Shown piece by piece: positions 26,280 to 35,467 of a stretch of DNA of 64,000 bases. Under the pieces are notes generated by a model, which was not told where the DNA came from, made no database searches, and saw nothing but the letters and a program-made list of their open reading frames with translations. Within the stretch, counting starts at the first letter, position 1; each line of letters opens with the position of its first letter. The translations under genes were made by a program, and so were the position numbers. The DNA is from Faecalicatena contorta (lineage in GTDB: Bacteria; Bacillota; Clostridia; Lachnospirales; Lachnospiraceae), in NCBI RefSeq assembly GCF_021531975.1, contig NZ_JAFBIY010000001.1:434001-498000 (forward strand). Reading direction: 5' to 3'.

Positions 26280-27035
26280 ATGAAGTTTATTTCATGGAAT
26301 GTAAATGGAATTCGTGCATGCGTACAGAAGGGATTTATGGAGTTCTTTCAGGAGGCAGATGCAGACATTTTCTGTATACAGGAATCAAAGATGCAGGCAG
26401 GACAGCTTGAACTGGATACCCCGGGGTATTATCAGTACTGGAATTATGCCGAGAAGAAGGGATATTCCGGAACCGCGATATTTACGAAAAAGGAACCACT
26501 GTCTGTGGCATACGGGATCGGTATAGAGGAGCATGACCACGAGGGGCGCGTGATCACACTGGAATATGAAGACTTTTTCTTCGTAACTGTGTATACACCG
26601 AACTCTCAGAACGAGCTTGCAAGACTGCCATACCGGATGAAGTGGGAGGAGGATTTCCTTACTTATCTGAAAGGGCTGGAAGAGAACAAACCGGTTGTGT
26701 TCTGTGGTGATCTGAATGTTGCACATAAAGAGATAGATCTTAAGAATCCGAAGACGAACCGGAAGAATGCCGGTTTTACGGATGAAGAGAGACAGAAATT
26801 CACCGAGCTTCTAGAAGCCGGATTTATCGATACTTTCCGGTATTTCTATCCAGATGCGGAAGGCATATATTCCTGGTGGTCTTATCGTTTCAAAGCGAGA
26901 GAAAAGAACGCCGGGTGGCGTATCGACTATTTCTGTGTATCAGAGGCCTTGAAAGACAGACTTAAGGATGCAAAGATTCTGACGGATGTAATGGGATCCG
27001 ACCATTGTCCGGTGGAATTAGAAATGGAAATTTAG
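26280..27035 (+). CDS. xth: exodeoxyribonuclease III / AP endonuclease
   Basis: 251 residues with the AP-endonuclease family landmarks: [11 protein letters not shown], the metal-binding Glu in [19 protein letters not shown], and the terminal [11 protein letters not shown] catalytic His. Acts in base-excision repair. GGAGG is 9 bases upstream. A large hairpin element starts immediately after its stop codon. Confidence 0.95.
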   Translation: MKFISWNVNGIRACVQKGFMEFFQEADADIFCIQESKMQAGQLELDTPGYYQYWNYAEKKGYSGTAIFTKKEPLSVAYGIGIEEHDHEGRVITLEYEDFFFVTVYTPNSQNELARLPYRMKWEEDFLTYLKGLEENKPVVFCGDLNVAHKEIDLKNPKTNRKNAGFTDEERQKFTELLEAGFIDTFRYFYPDAEGIYSWWSYRFKAREKNAGWRIDYFCVSEALKDRLKDAKILTDVMGSDHCPVELEMEI

Positions 27036-27240
27036 TGTAGTAAGTAATACGCAGTATCGGCAGGAGAAAGTGCCTCGACGCATTCGCCCCTGCAACTAGC
27101 CCACGAATCTATAAGAGCACGAAAAACAGACGATAAATCAACGCCTGTTTTTCGCGCTCTAACAGCTTCGGGGCGGATTTTCCGGGGCTCCTGCTTACCT
27201 CTTCACTTTCTCATGCCGATATCTGCTACCATTTACTACA
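27036..27240 (+). repeat. large hairpin element, copy A
   Basis: Outer arms 27036-27062 and 27214-27240 are imperfect inverted repeats (8 matches at each end). They continue into an exact 9-bp helix GAGAAAGTG (27064-27072) / CACTTTCTC (27204-27212). An inner hairpin pairs 27114-27129 with 27145-27160 at 15 of 16 positions plus a wobble. A further helix, GCCCC (27086-27090) with GGGGC (27183-27187), fits. Copies B and C share this architecture and the blocks CTTACCTC and CGACGC. Confidence 0.75.
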
Positions 27241-27453
27241 CGGCAAATTTCAAGATGTAAAGTGCATGCGACAGACTTCAGTTATAGAAACAATTCATTC
27301 GAATTCCTCAATATCTTTCCCGGGAGATGATTTTAACAATAGAAAAGTCATTACAATTCTTTGCTTTTGCAAATATGTAATGAAAACCTACAAATCAAGT
27401 GCTTGTTTTGTATAGAAACTACGGCATACACCCTTTACCCAGAAATTTACGGC
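27241..27453. other. spacer between hairpin elements A and B
   Basis: AT-rich sequence with no supported gene or clear signal. Confidence 0.5.
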
Positions 27454-27659
27454 GTAGTAAATGGCAGCATCTGTCCTGTGTCGTAATGGCGAGGTAAGCG
27501 AAAGGCCTTGGAGAATCCACTCCGAATCTGTTAGAGCGCAGAAAACAAACACTTCATTTCTTGTTTGTTTTCTGCGCTCTTATAGATTCGTGAGTTAGTC
27601 GGAAAGGCTGATCGCGTCGAGAAATTACGACACAGGACAGATGCTGCCCCTTACTGCAC
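27454..27659 (-). repeat. large hairpin element, copy B (reverse orientation)
   Basis: Outer arms include a perfect 25-bp inverted repeat (27463-27487 with 27624-27648). The inner hairpin is a perfect 18-bp stem (27533-27550 with 27563-27580). Read on the minus strand it aligns with copy A from TTTAGTG through CTCGACGC, CACGAATCTATAAGAGC and GCTTACCTC, while the arm sequences differ. Confidence 0.75.
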
Positions 27660-27754
27660 TAAATTTCCATTTTATACGATAATCTGATAAATATCGCCTG
27701 CTCTGGTAACATATACTGGATATAAAGGATACATACAGTCTGGAGTGTGTAGTT

Positions 27755-28525
27755 ATGCAGGAAGAAAGAAAACGTAGATGGAAGAATTATGGAGTATTGT
27801 TTCTGACCCTTGTAGTAGCCCTTATGGGTTCCTATAAGTATATATCCAGCTATGTGACAGTTTCCAGTAATGTGAACGGAAGAGAACTTCCCATATATTC
27901 GGTAGAGACGAATGAAAAGAAGGTAGCACTTACATTTGATGCGGCATGGGGAAATGAGGATACGAAGCGTATACTTGATATTTTGAAGAAGCATGATGTA
28001 CATGTTACTTTTTTTATGACCGGCGGTTGGGTAGAGAAGTATCCAGATGATGTGAAAGCAATATATGAGGCCGGGCATGATCTTGGAAATCACAGCGAGA
28101 ATCATAAAAACATGTCTCAGCTCTCGGATGAAGAAAAAACAAGCGAGATTATGAAAGCCCACAAGAAAGTGGAAGAACTGACAGGAGTGAAAATGAATCT
28201 GTTTCGCCCTCCGTATGGCGATTATGATGACCGGGTTGTGTTGAATGCGACGGAGAATGGGTATTATACGATTCAATGGGATGTGGATAGTCTGGACTGG
28301 AAGGATTATGGCGTAGACAGTATCATAGATACAGTGCTGAATCATAAGAGCCTTCGGAATGGTTCGATCATTCTATGCCACAACGGTGCGAAATATACCG
28401 CAGATGCCCTGGATGCATTGATTGACGGACTGAAGAAAAAGGGATATGAGATCGTGCCGGTCTCTGAGCTTATATACAAAAAGGATTATCATATGGATGT
28501 GACAGGAAGACAGATCAAGAATTAG
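27755..28525 (+). CDS. polysaccharide deacetylase family protein (PdaB-like)
   Basis: 256 residues: a short cytoplasmic N-terminus, one membrane helix (about 13-32) and an extracytoplasmic NodB domain. Motif 1 is LTFDAAWG, motif 2 NHSENH with both metal His, motif 3 RPPYGDYD; a late HNG and a conserved WD are present. PdaB relatives act on the wall during sporulation. The TFDAAWG form is normal for PdaB and differs from TFDDG enzymes. Ribosome-binding site is only GGAG. Followed closely by the hydrogenase regulator. Confidence 0.87.
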   Translation: MQEERKRRWKNYGVLFLTLVVALMGSYKYISSYVTVSSNVNGRELPIYSVETNEKKVALTFDAAWGNEDTKRILDILKKHDVHVTFFMTGGWVEKYPDDVKAIYEAGHDLGNHSENHKNMSQLSDEEKTSEIMKAHKKVEELTGVKMNLFRPPYGDYDDRVVLNATENGYYTIQWDVDSLDWKDYGVDSIIDTVLNHKSLRNGSIILCHNGAKYTADALDALIDGLKKKGYEIVPVSELIYKKDYHMDVTGRQIKN

Positions 28526-28563
28526 TGTGACTGCGCACACGTTACGACAGAGGAGGAAGACGC

Positions 28564-28809
28564 ATGGAAAACCGTGTATCGGTAATCAGCATTATTATAA
28601 AAGATGAAGAATCAGCAGGAGCAGTAAATGAGCTTCTGCATGAGTTCAGACAGTATATCGTGGGACGTATGGGGATACCATATCGAGAGCGCGGGATATC
28701 CATTATCAGTGTGGTGCTGGACGCACCGGGTGAAGCAACCAGTGCTTTGTCAGGGAAACTGGGGATGCTTGAGGGTGTCAGTGCAAAGACGCTGACTGCA
28801 AAATTATAA
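28564..28809 (+). CDS. iron-only hydrogenase system regulator (TM1266-like)
   Basis: 81 residues with an ACT-like ferredoxin fold: MENRVSVISIIIKDEESA, the GIPYRERGISIISVVLDAP core (shorter motif PYRERGI), and an end SAKTLTAKL. The family is small and found with FeFe-hydrogenase maturation genes; none is in this window. GAGGAGGAAG precedes the ATG. Confidence 0.85.
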   Translation: MENRVSVISIIIKDEESAGAVNELLHEFRQYIVGRMGIPYRERGISIISVVLDAPGEATSALSGKLGMLEGVSAKTLTAKL

Positions 28810-28830
28810 ATACTTTTTTCCAGGAAGATA

Positions 28831-28859
28831 TTGACCTTTTCCGGGAAATGGGTTAAAAT
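28831..28859 (+). promoter_or_regulatory. promoter of the 2-oxoacid oxidoreductase operon
   Basis: TTGACC, 17-base spacer, TAAAAT. It sits directly upstream of the T-box leader. Confidence 0.75.
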
Positions 28860-28865
28860 TTCACC

Positions 28866-29166
28866 ATACTATAAAATAGATTGCACTCTATAAGTGAAAT
28901 TCGATGAAGAGAAAGAGTAAGAATAACGGTTCACCCGCAGAGAGCTGTCGGTGGTGAAAGACAGTGGGAATCTTATTTTGAAAATCATCTCTGAGAAGGA
29001 AGACTGAGAGGAAGGTGTTAAGAAGCATTTCAGTAGGTTTTCACGGGCGTTTCCCGTTACAGAAGCCGCGTATGATGGTACGTAGTGTTTGCACTTGTTT
29101 TACATGAACAGGGTGGTTGCGGAGATGTTTGATATGTCCGTCCCTATTTCAGGGACGGATTTTTTT
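28866..29166 (+). ncRNA. T-box riboswitch leader
   Basis: Stem I features are clear: GATGAAGAGAAAGAGTA (k-turn and AGTA loop), the AGAGAGCTGTC...GACAG distal arm, and a matching 3' side with GGGAATCTTA and TCATCTCTGAG. The T-box core AGGGTGG is at 29110-29116. The terminator stem TCCGTCCCT / AGGGACGGA (29137-29159) precedes seven T; CCCT can pair with AGGG as antiterminator. The specifier is not certain: CUU (Leu) followed by A is one candidate. It reads uncharged tRNA to switch on the genes below. Confidence 0.9.
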
Positions 29167-29222
29167 GTGAAAGAAATGCCTTAGCAATCTACATGAATTC
29201 CAAAGAAAGGAAGAGGAAAACT

Positions 29223-29795
29223 ATGAGTAATCTTACAGAAATCAGATGGCATGGCCGTGGCGGTCAGGGTGCCAAGACAGCAGCGCTGCTTCTGGCTGAT
29301 GTAGCGTTCCAGACAGGAAAATATGTGCAGGGATTTCCGGAGTATGGTCCGGAGCGTATGGGTGCACCGATCACAGCCTATAATCGAATCAGTGACACAG
29401 TGATCCGTGCACATTCCAATATCTATGACCCGCAGTATGTGGTAGTTGTTGATGAATCACTTCTGGAGGCAGTAGATGTGACAAGCGGTCTTAAGAAAGA
29501 CGGAGCAATTCTGATAAACACAGAACGTACGAAAGAAGAGATTATTCCTCATCTGAAGGGCTATGAGGGAGAGGTGTATGTGATCGACGCACGTAAGGTA
29601 TCTATGGCAACAATGGGAAAATATTTCCCGAATACACCGCTTCTTGCAGCGATCGTAAAAGTAACAGGTCTTATGGATGAGGAAACATTCCTGAAAGAAA
29701 TGAGAGCATCATTTTCTCACAAATTTGCCAGCAAGCCGGAAGTGATTGACGGAAATATGGCTGCACTTAAAATGGCACTTGAGGAGGTACACTAA
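29223..29795 (+). CDS. 2-oxoacid:ferredoxin oxidoreductase, gamma subunit
   Basis: 190 residues, starting at MSNLTEIRWHGRGGQG, the characteristic glycine-rich start of the gamma subunit; PEYGPERMGAPITAYNRIS follows. It helps bind coenzyme A. First gene of a gamma-delta-alpha-beta operon behind the T-box. GGAAGAGGAAAAC precedes the ATG. The same family serves pyruvate, branched-chain and aromatic 2-oxoacids. Confidence 0.9.
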   Translation: MSNLTEIRWHGRGGQGAKTAALLLADVAFQTGKYVQGFPEYGPERMGAPITAYNRISDTVIRAHSNIYDPQYVVVVDESLLEAVDVTSGLKKDGAILINTERTKEEIIPHLKGYEGEVYVIDARKVSMATMGKYFPNTPLLAAIVKVTGLMDEETFLKEMRASFSHKFASKPEVIDGNMAALKMALEEVH

Positions 29796-30097
29796 TGAAG
29801 ACAGATTTAACGAAGTTAGGCGTGAAAGCAAACTGGAAAGACCTGACAGAAGGTATGGTAATTGCCGGAGCAGGAACTTCCAAAGAGTTTCATACAGGTG
29901 AGTGGTCTACCAACAAACCACAGTTTATTGAAGATAAATGTAAACAGTGCCTTCTCTGTGTACCGGTATGTCCGGACAGCTCTATCCCGGTAAAGGATAT
30001 GAAGAGAGGTGCATTTGATTATGATCACTGCAAAGGATGCGGCATCTGCGTAAAGGCTTGCCCATTCGGTGCAATTACAATGGAAGGGGTGAAGTAA
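29795..30097 (+). CDS. 2-oxoacid:ferredoxin oxidoreductase, delta (ferredoxin-like) subunit
   Basis: 100 residues with two 4Fe-4S motifs, CKQCLLCVPVCP and CKGCGICVKACP, that pass electrons from the thiamine centre to ferredoxin. Start overlaps the previous stop (TAATG), showing translational coupling. Confidence 0.92.
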   Translation: MKTDLTKLGVKANWKDLTEGMVIAGAGTSKEFHTGEWSTNKPQFIEDKCKQCLLCVPVCPDSSIPVKDMKRGAFDYDHCKGCGICVKACPFGAITMEGVK

Positions 30098-30098
30098 G

Positions 30099-31280
30099 AT
30101 GGCAAAGAGAGACAGATTATCAGGTAACGAAGCAGTAGCGATCGCCCTCAGACAGATCAATCCGGATGTATTCCCGGCATTCCCGATCACACCGTCTACA
30201 GAGATTCCGCAGTATTTTGCTTCATTCGTGGCAAACGGACAGGTGGATACAGAATTTATTCCGGTAGAAAGTGAGCACAGCTCTATGAGTGCAGCTATCG
30301 GTGCTTCAGCAGCAGGAGCAAGAAGTCTTACAGCAACTTCTTCCTGTGGACTTGCTTATATGTGGGAAGAATTATATATTGCGGCATCCAACAGACTTCC
30401 GCTGGCACTGGCGCTTGTGAACCGTGCCCTGTCCGGTCCGATCAATATTAACTGTGACCACTCAGACAGTATGGGAGCAAGAGATGCAGGCTGGATCCAG
30501 ATGTATGCAGAAAACAATCAGGAAGCGTATGACAATATGGTACAGGCATTCCGTATTTCCGAACATAAGGATGTCAGACTTCCGATCATGATCTGCCAGG
30601 ATGGTTTCATTACCAGTCATGCAGTAGAAAATATTGAACTATTAGATGATGCAGATGTTAAGAATTTTGTTGGAGAATATGAACCGGAGAATTATCTTCT
30701 GAATCCGGAGTGCCCTATGGCAGTAGGTCCTTATTCCATTACAGATTATTATATGGAAGCAAAACGTAATCAGGCAGAAGGCATGAAAAATGTAAGTCGT
30801 GTTGTTCTGGATGTTGCGAAGGAATTTGAAGGAATTTCCGGAAGAAAATATGGACTTTTTGAGGAATATTGTATGGAAGATGCCGAGCTTGCAGTTGTCA
30901 TGATCGGTTCTGCAGCAGGAACAACAAAAGATGCTGTTGATAAGCTTCGTGCAGAAGGTAAGAAAGTTGGTCTTATCAAGATCCGTCTTTACCGTCCATT
31001 CCCGGCAGAAGAACTTGCCGAGGCACTGAAAGATGTAAAAGCAGTAGCGGTCATGGACAGAGCAGAAGGCTATACAAACCATGGCGGTCCACTTGGTGCG
31101 GATGTTATGTCTGCATTATTCCGTGCACGTTCACAGGCTCTGGCTGTAAACTATATTTACGGACTTGGTGGACGTGACGTACGTGTAGAAGATATGGAAA
31201 ACGTATACGCAACATTAGAAGAAATTGCCAGAACAGGCGATGCAGGTGAAATGTATCGTTATATGGGAATCAGAGAATAG
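30099..31280 (+). CDS. 2-oxoacid:ferredoxin oxidoreductase, alpha subunit
   Basis: 393 residues. LSGNEAVAIALRQINPDVFPAFPITPST is the expected opening (diagnostic part FPITPST), followed by GARSLTATSSCGLAYMWE and GPININCDHSDSMGARD, which match the four-subunit pyruvate synthase type best. Linked by one base to the delta gene. Clostridia usually carry a single-chain pyruvate enzyme as well, so this could serve pyruvate or a branched-chain oxoacid; sequence alone does not settle it. Confidence 0.9.
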   Translation: MAKRDRLSGNEAVAIALRQINPDVFPAFPITPSTEIPQYFASFVANGQVDTEFIPVESEHSSMSAAIGASAAGARSLTATSSCGLAYMWEELYIAASNRLPLALALVNRALSGPININCDHSDSMGARDAGWIQMYAENNQEAYDNMVQAFRISEHKDVRLPIMICQDGFITSHAVENIELLDDADVKNFVGEYEPENYLLNPECPMAVGPYSITDYYMEAKRNQAEGMKNVSRVVLDVAKEFEGISGRKYGLFEEYCMEDAELAVVMIGSAAGTTKDAVDKLRAEGKKVGLIKIRLYRPFPAEELAEALKDVKAVAVMDRAEGYTNHGGPLGADVMSALFRARSQALAVNYIYGLGGRDVRVEDMENVYATLEEIARTGDAGEMYRYMGIRE

Positions 31281-31294
31281 GGGAGGACGACAAA

Positions 31295-32227
31295 ATGGCT
31301 TATAATTTTAAAGAAACAATGAACAAACCAGAGCGTCTTGCTCCGGGACACAGAATGTGCGCAGGCTGCGGCGGAACGATCGCAGTAAGAAATGTGCTTC
31401 GCGGACTGCATGAGGGTGACAAAGCGGTTATCGGAAATGCGACAGGATGTCTGGAAGTATCTACATTTACATATCCATATACAGCATGGGAAGACAGCTA
31501 TATCCACAATGCATTTGAAAATGCAGGTGCAACGTTAAGTGGTGTAGAAGGTGCCTATAAAGCATTAAAGAGAAAAGGAAAACTGGATGAGACATATAAG
31601 TTCATTACTTTCGGCGGTGACGGCGGTACATACGATATCGGTTTCCAGTCTCTGTCAGGAGCAATGGAACGTAATCATGACATGGTATATGTATGCTATG
31701 ATAACGGTGCTTATATGAATACCGGTATCCAGCGCTCTTCAGCAACACCGATGTACGCGGATACAACAACGACACCGGTAGGAACAAAGAGTAATGGTAA
31801 GCCACAGAACAGAAAAGATCTGGCGTCTATCATTGCAGCACATGACGTACCGTATGTGGCACAGACAACATTTGTACAGAATTTCAAAGATTTACATGTG
31901 AAATCAGAGAAGGCGATCTATACACCGGGCGCTGCATTTTTGAATATTATGGCACCATGTCCGCGTGGCTGGAGATACAATACACCGGATATCATGGAAA
32001 TCTGTAAGCTTGGTGTGGAAACATGTTACTGGCCATTATTTGAAGTAGTTGAAGGAAAATGGATCCTGAACTACGAGCCGAAGAAGAAGCTTCCGATTGA
32101 GGATTTCTTAAGACCACAGGGAAGATTCAAACATTTATTCAAGAAAGAAAACGAATATCTTCTTGAAGAATTCCAGAAAGAAGTAGACAGAAGATGGGAA
32201 GATCTTCAGTTCAGATGTTCAAGATAG
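31295..32227 (+). CDS. 2-oxoacid:ferredoxin oxidoreductase, beta (thiamine-binding) subunit
   Basis: 310 residues. Thiamine diphosphate site GDGGTYDIGFQSLSGAMERN with a following YDNGAYMNTG; Cys residues of the proximal cluster in MCAGCGG and near PCPRGW. Start follows GGGGAGGAC. Completes the complex with the three genes upstream. Confidence 0.92.
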   Translation: MAYNFKETMNKPERLAPGHRMCAGCGGTIAVRNVLRGLHEGDKAVIGNATGCLEVSTFTYPYTAWEDSYIHNAFENAGATLSGVEGAYKALKRKGKLDETYKFITFGGDGGTYDIGFQSLSGAMERNHDMVYVCYDNGAYMNTGIQRSSATPMYADTTTTPVGTKSNGKPQNRKDLASIIAAHDVPYVAQTTFVQNFKDLHVKSEKAIYTPGAAFLNIMAPCPRGWRYNTPDIMEICKLGVETCYWPLFEVVEGKWILNYEPKKKLPIEDFLRPQGRFKHLFKKENEYLLEEFQKEVDRRWEDLQFRCSR

Positions 32228-32240
32228 GGGATATAATGGT

Positions 32241-33701
32241 ATGAAAAGAGAGAAGTTTGGGTCACGTCTGGGATTTATTCTTGTATCAGCCGGATGTGCG
32301 ATAGGAATCGGAAATGTATGGAAGTTTCCGTACCTGTGCGGACAGTATGGAGGAGCAGCGTTCATTTTAATATACCTGATCTTCCTTCTGGCTCTGGGAA
32401 TCCCGGTTATGGTATGCGAGTTTGCAGTCGGCCGGGGGAGTCAGTTAAGCGTTGCAGCTGCATTTGAGAAGCTGGAAGTAAAGGAAAGCCGTTTCCACTT
32501 TACGAAGTGGATCGGCGTCCTTGGATGCTATCTGCTGATGATGTTCTACACGACAGTGGGCGGCTGGATGATGTATTATTGCTATCGCAGCATAAAAGGC
32601 GAATTTGTCGGAGCAAATGCGGATGAAGTCGCACAGGGATTTGTGGATATGTTAGCCAGTGCACCGACAATGACATTTTGGACGGTTCTGATCTGTGTTA
32701 TCGGCTTTGTTATCTGTTATTTTGGTATACAAAATGGTGTAGAGAGAGTTTCGAAGTTTATGATGACCGCACTTTTAGCACTGATGATCGTCCTTGCCGT
32801 ACATTCTATATTTCTGGAAGGTGCGGGAGAAGGTATCCGGTTCTATCTCGTTCCGGATTTTGTCAGAATGCAGGAACTTGGCATTGGAAATGTTATTTTC
32901 GCGGCAATGAGTCAGGCGTTCTTTACGTTGTCTATCGGTATTGGTGCGATGCTGATCTTCGGAAGTTATATCGGAAAAGAGAGGAAGCTTGCCGGAGAGG
33001 CGATCAGTATTACTGCACTTGACACATTTGTAGCACTTATGGCTGGTTTCATTATTATTCCGGCATGCTTCGCATTTGGAATTGAACCGGGGGCGGGTCC
33101 AAGCCTGATCTTTATTACAATACCAAATATTTTTGCGCAGATGGCAGGTGGACAGATCTGGCTGTCCCTCTTTTTCCTGTTCCTTACATTTGCAGCATGT
33201 ACAACAATCGTTGCTGTATTTGAAAATATCATTTCCTTTAACATTGACATGCTGGGATGGACAAGAAACAAGAGCGTGCTTGTAAGTGCAGTGCTTATTA
33301 TCATTCTCAGTATGCCGTGTGTACTCGGCTACAATCTGTGGTCAGGCGTACAGCTTCTCGGTGAGGGAAGTACGATTCTGGATTTTGAAGATTTTATCGT
33401 ATCAAATAACCTTCTGCCACTCGGAAGTCTCGTATATGTACTTTTCTGTACGAGAAAGAATGGCTGGGGCTGGGAGCGTTTCCTTGCAGAAGCGAATACA
33501 GGCGCGGGCATCGGATTTCCAAAAGGATTAAAGGGGTATATAAGTTATGTATTGCCACTGATCATTATTGTGATCTACCTGAAGGGGTACTATGATTACT
33601 TTGCACCGAAGGGTCCTGTGATGCTTGCAAGCTGGATGACAGTTGCGGTGGCACTACTTGGATTTATATTTTTCTGCGCATTCTCCTCCAAGAAGAAATA
33701 A
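32241..33701 (+). CDS. NSS-family sodium:amino-acid symporter
   Basis: 486 residues and about 11-12 helices. Helix 1 contains the Na-binding GCAIGIGNVWKFPYLCGQYGG segment (core GNVWKFPY). Bacterial members carry aromatic, branched or neutral amino acids into the cell. The start lies 13 bases after the oxidoreductase operon, so T-box control may extend to it, which would make its substrate the same amino acid that the T-box senses. Confidence 0.9.
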   Translation: MKREKFGSRLGFILVSAGCAIGIGNVWKFPYLCGQYGGAAFILIYLIFLLALGIPVMVCEFAVGRGSQLSVAAAFEKLEVKESRFHFTKWIGVLGCYLLMMFYTTVGGWMMYYCYRSIKGEFVGANADEVAQGFVDMLASAPTMTFWTVLICVIGFVICYFGIQNGVERVSKFMMTALLALMIVLAVHSIFLEGAGEGIRFYLVPDFVRMQELGIGNVIFAAMSQAFFTLSIGIGAMLIFGSYIGKERKLAGEAISITALDTFVALMAGFIIIPACFAFGIEPGAGPSLIFITIPNIFAQMAGGQIWLSLFFLFLTFAACTTIVAVFENIISFNIDMLGWTRNKSVLVSAVLIIILSMPCVLGYNLWSGVQLLGEGSTILDFEDFIVSNNLLPLGSLVYVLFCTRKNGWGWERFLAEANTGAGIGFPKGLKGYISYVLPLIIIVIYLKGYYDYFAPKGPVMLASWMTVAVALLGFIFFCAFSSKKK

Positions 33702-33769
33702 GGTTGCAGTATACGGAAATGTTTTCTATAATGAAAATATAGTATAATCTGCGACAGGGGGATGCAAAT

Positions 33770-35047
33770 ATGCAGAAAACAGATGAAAAATATCAGGCGT
33801 ATGTACAGATATTGAAAGAAGAACTTGTGCCGGCGATGGGATGTACGGAGCCTATTGCGCTGGCGTATGCAGCGGCAAAGGCAAGAGAGGTACTTGGGGC
33901 AGTGCCGGATAAGGTGCGAATTGAAGCCAGCGGAAGTATTATTAAGAATGTGAAAAGTGTAATTGTTCCGAATACGAACCATCTGAAGGGAATTCCGGCA
34001 GCTGCAACAGCAGGAATCATAGCCGGCAGACCGGAGAAAGAACTGGAAGTTATTGCACAGGTAACACCGGAACAGATTGAAGAAATGGTACAGTTCTTAA
34101 AGAACACCGAGATTACCGTAGAACATGTGGATAATGGGATTACATTTGATATTATCGTTACTGTGTATAAGGATGATTTCTATGCAAAAGTACGTATTGC
34201 CAATTACCACACCAATATTGTTCTGATTGAAAAGAATCATGAGAAATTGTGTGATATTCCGGTAGAAGGCGAGAAGGAAGAAGGACTTACGGACAGAAGC
34301 CTTCTGGATGTAGAAAGTATATGGGAATTTGTGCAGATGGTGGATATCGAAGATGTCAGAGAAGTGATATCCCGCCAGATTGAATATAATACTGCTATTG
34401 CCGATGAAGGTATGCGCGGTAACTATGGCGCGAATATCGGAAGCGTGCTTCTGGATACCTATGGTGATGATGTCAGAACAAGAGCAAAGGCAAGAGCGGC
34501 AGCAGGCTCAGATGCCCGTATGAACGGCTGTGAACTTCCGGTTATCATCAATGCAGGAAGCGGAAATCAGGGAATGACCTGTTCACTGCCGGTTCTTGAA
34601 TACGCCAAAGAACTGGATTCGGGAGAGGACAAGACTTATCGTGCACTTGTGCTTTCCAACCTTATTGCAATCCATCAGAAGACCGGGATCGGAAGACTCT
34701 CCGCTTATTGCGGCGCTGTAAGCGCAGGAGCGGCAGCAGGAGCAGGAATTGCATATCTGTGCGGTGGCGGCTATGAAGAAATCATCCACACAGTAGTCAA
34801 TGCACTGGCCATTGTTTCCGGAATGGTATGCGACGGAGCAAAAGCATCCTGCGCAGCAAAGATCGCAGCATCCGTAGACGCCGGAATCCTTGGTTATAAC
34901 ATGTTCCTTCGCGGTCAGCAGTTCTATGCCGGAGACGGAATCGTAACAAAAGGCGTAGAAGCAACGATCAGCAATATCGGCCGACTCGGAAAAGAAGGAA
35001 TGCGAGAAACAAATGAAGAGATCATTAAGATGATGATAGGAATTTAG
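33770..35047 (+). CDS. L-cysteine desulfidase / UPF0597 (YhaM/CyuA-like)
   Basis: 425 residues. Family motifs GCTEPIALAYAAAKA near the start, NAGSGNQGMTCSLPV (cluster-binding region) and GMVCDGAKASCAAKI. Known members use a 4Fe-4S cluster to break L-cysteine into pyruvate, ammonia and sulfide. Pyruvate would feed the oxidoreductase encoded upstream. GACAGGGGG is the ribosome-binding site; a TATAAT lies about 25 bases before it, so it may have its own promoter. Confidence 0.88.
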   Translation: MQKTDEKYQAYVQILKEELVPAMGCTEPIALAYAAAKAREVLGAVPDKVRIEASGSIIKNVKSVIVPNTNHLKGIPAAATAGIIAGRPEKELEVIAQVTPEQIEEMVQFLKNTEITVEHVDNGITFDIIVTVYKDDFYAKVRIANYHTNIVLIEKNHEKLCDIPVEGEKEEGLTDRSLLDVESIWEFVQMVDIEDVREVISRQIEYNTAIADEGMRGNYGANIGSVLLDTYGDDVRTRAKARAAAGSDARMNGCELPVIINAGSGNQGMTCSLPVLEYAKELDSGEDKTYRALVLSNLIAIHQKTGIGRLSAYCGAVSAGAAAGAGIAYLCGGGYEEIIHTVVNALAIVSGMVCDGAKASCAAKIAASVDAGILGYNMFLRGQQFYAGDGIVTKGVEATISNIGRLGKEGMRETNEEIIKMMIGI

Positions 35048-35063
35048 ATTATTAAAAGAATAC

Positions 35064-35237
35064 GAAACGGTGCCCGTTATGATATGTTACGACGATGCGC
35101 TTCTCCTCATCTCTTGCACTGGTATGTAAGTCCGGGAGAGAGTCGTTTTATGCAACTCCTCTCTCCCGAACCAACATAGCAGGCAAGGATATTCGGAACG
35201 CTCCTCTTACCTCACATATCATAACGGGCACCGTTTC
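35064..35237 (+). repeat. large hairpin element, copy C
   Basis: Perfect 23-bp outer arms (35064-35086 with 35215-35237). An inner perfect 10-bp stem CGGGAGAGAG / CTCTCTCCCG lies at 35133-35142 and 35159-35168. An intermediate helix can form between CTTGCACTGGTATG and CATAGCAGGCAAG. CTCTTACCTC lies directly before the 3' arm, as in copies A and B. It starts 17 bases after a stop codon. Confidence 0.75.
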
Positions 35238-35467
35238 TATTTCCTTAATAACCGCAAAGTTCCTCATGAAAGTGTATGCCACATCTTACCGACAAAGTAA
35301 CATGTTCTGGCGCGAAGAAGTACGTTATTATGCCGTGAAAGTAGTGGAATGTCTTACTTATGAGGCTTCAGTGTTTTATCTGAAACAAGAACAAGTGAAA
35401 TGGGATGGCACGCTTTCCATAAGCCTGCCATTCCATTCACTGTCCTGTTTTAAATAAAAATACTGAA
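35238..35467. other. intergenic region with a second, unrelated hairpin
   Basis: Contains a 16-17-bp stem (35394-35410 with 35426-35441, one bulge and one wobble). It ends in a short T-run and A-run near the converging pduL gene, so it may be a bidirectional terminator. An open frame across this area overlaps element C and is not supported as a gene. Confidence 0.45.

Noticed and set aside
27036-27659. Possible CRISPR array or group II intron in the 719-base gap
   Set aside because: No regularly spaced identical repeats and no intron domain V or reverse transcriptase; the signal is two opposed hairpin elements.
35095-35457. 120-codon open frame across hairpin element C
   Set aside because: It runs through the structured element, has no ribosome-binding site and resembles no protein family with certainty.
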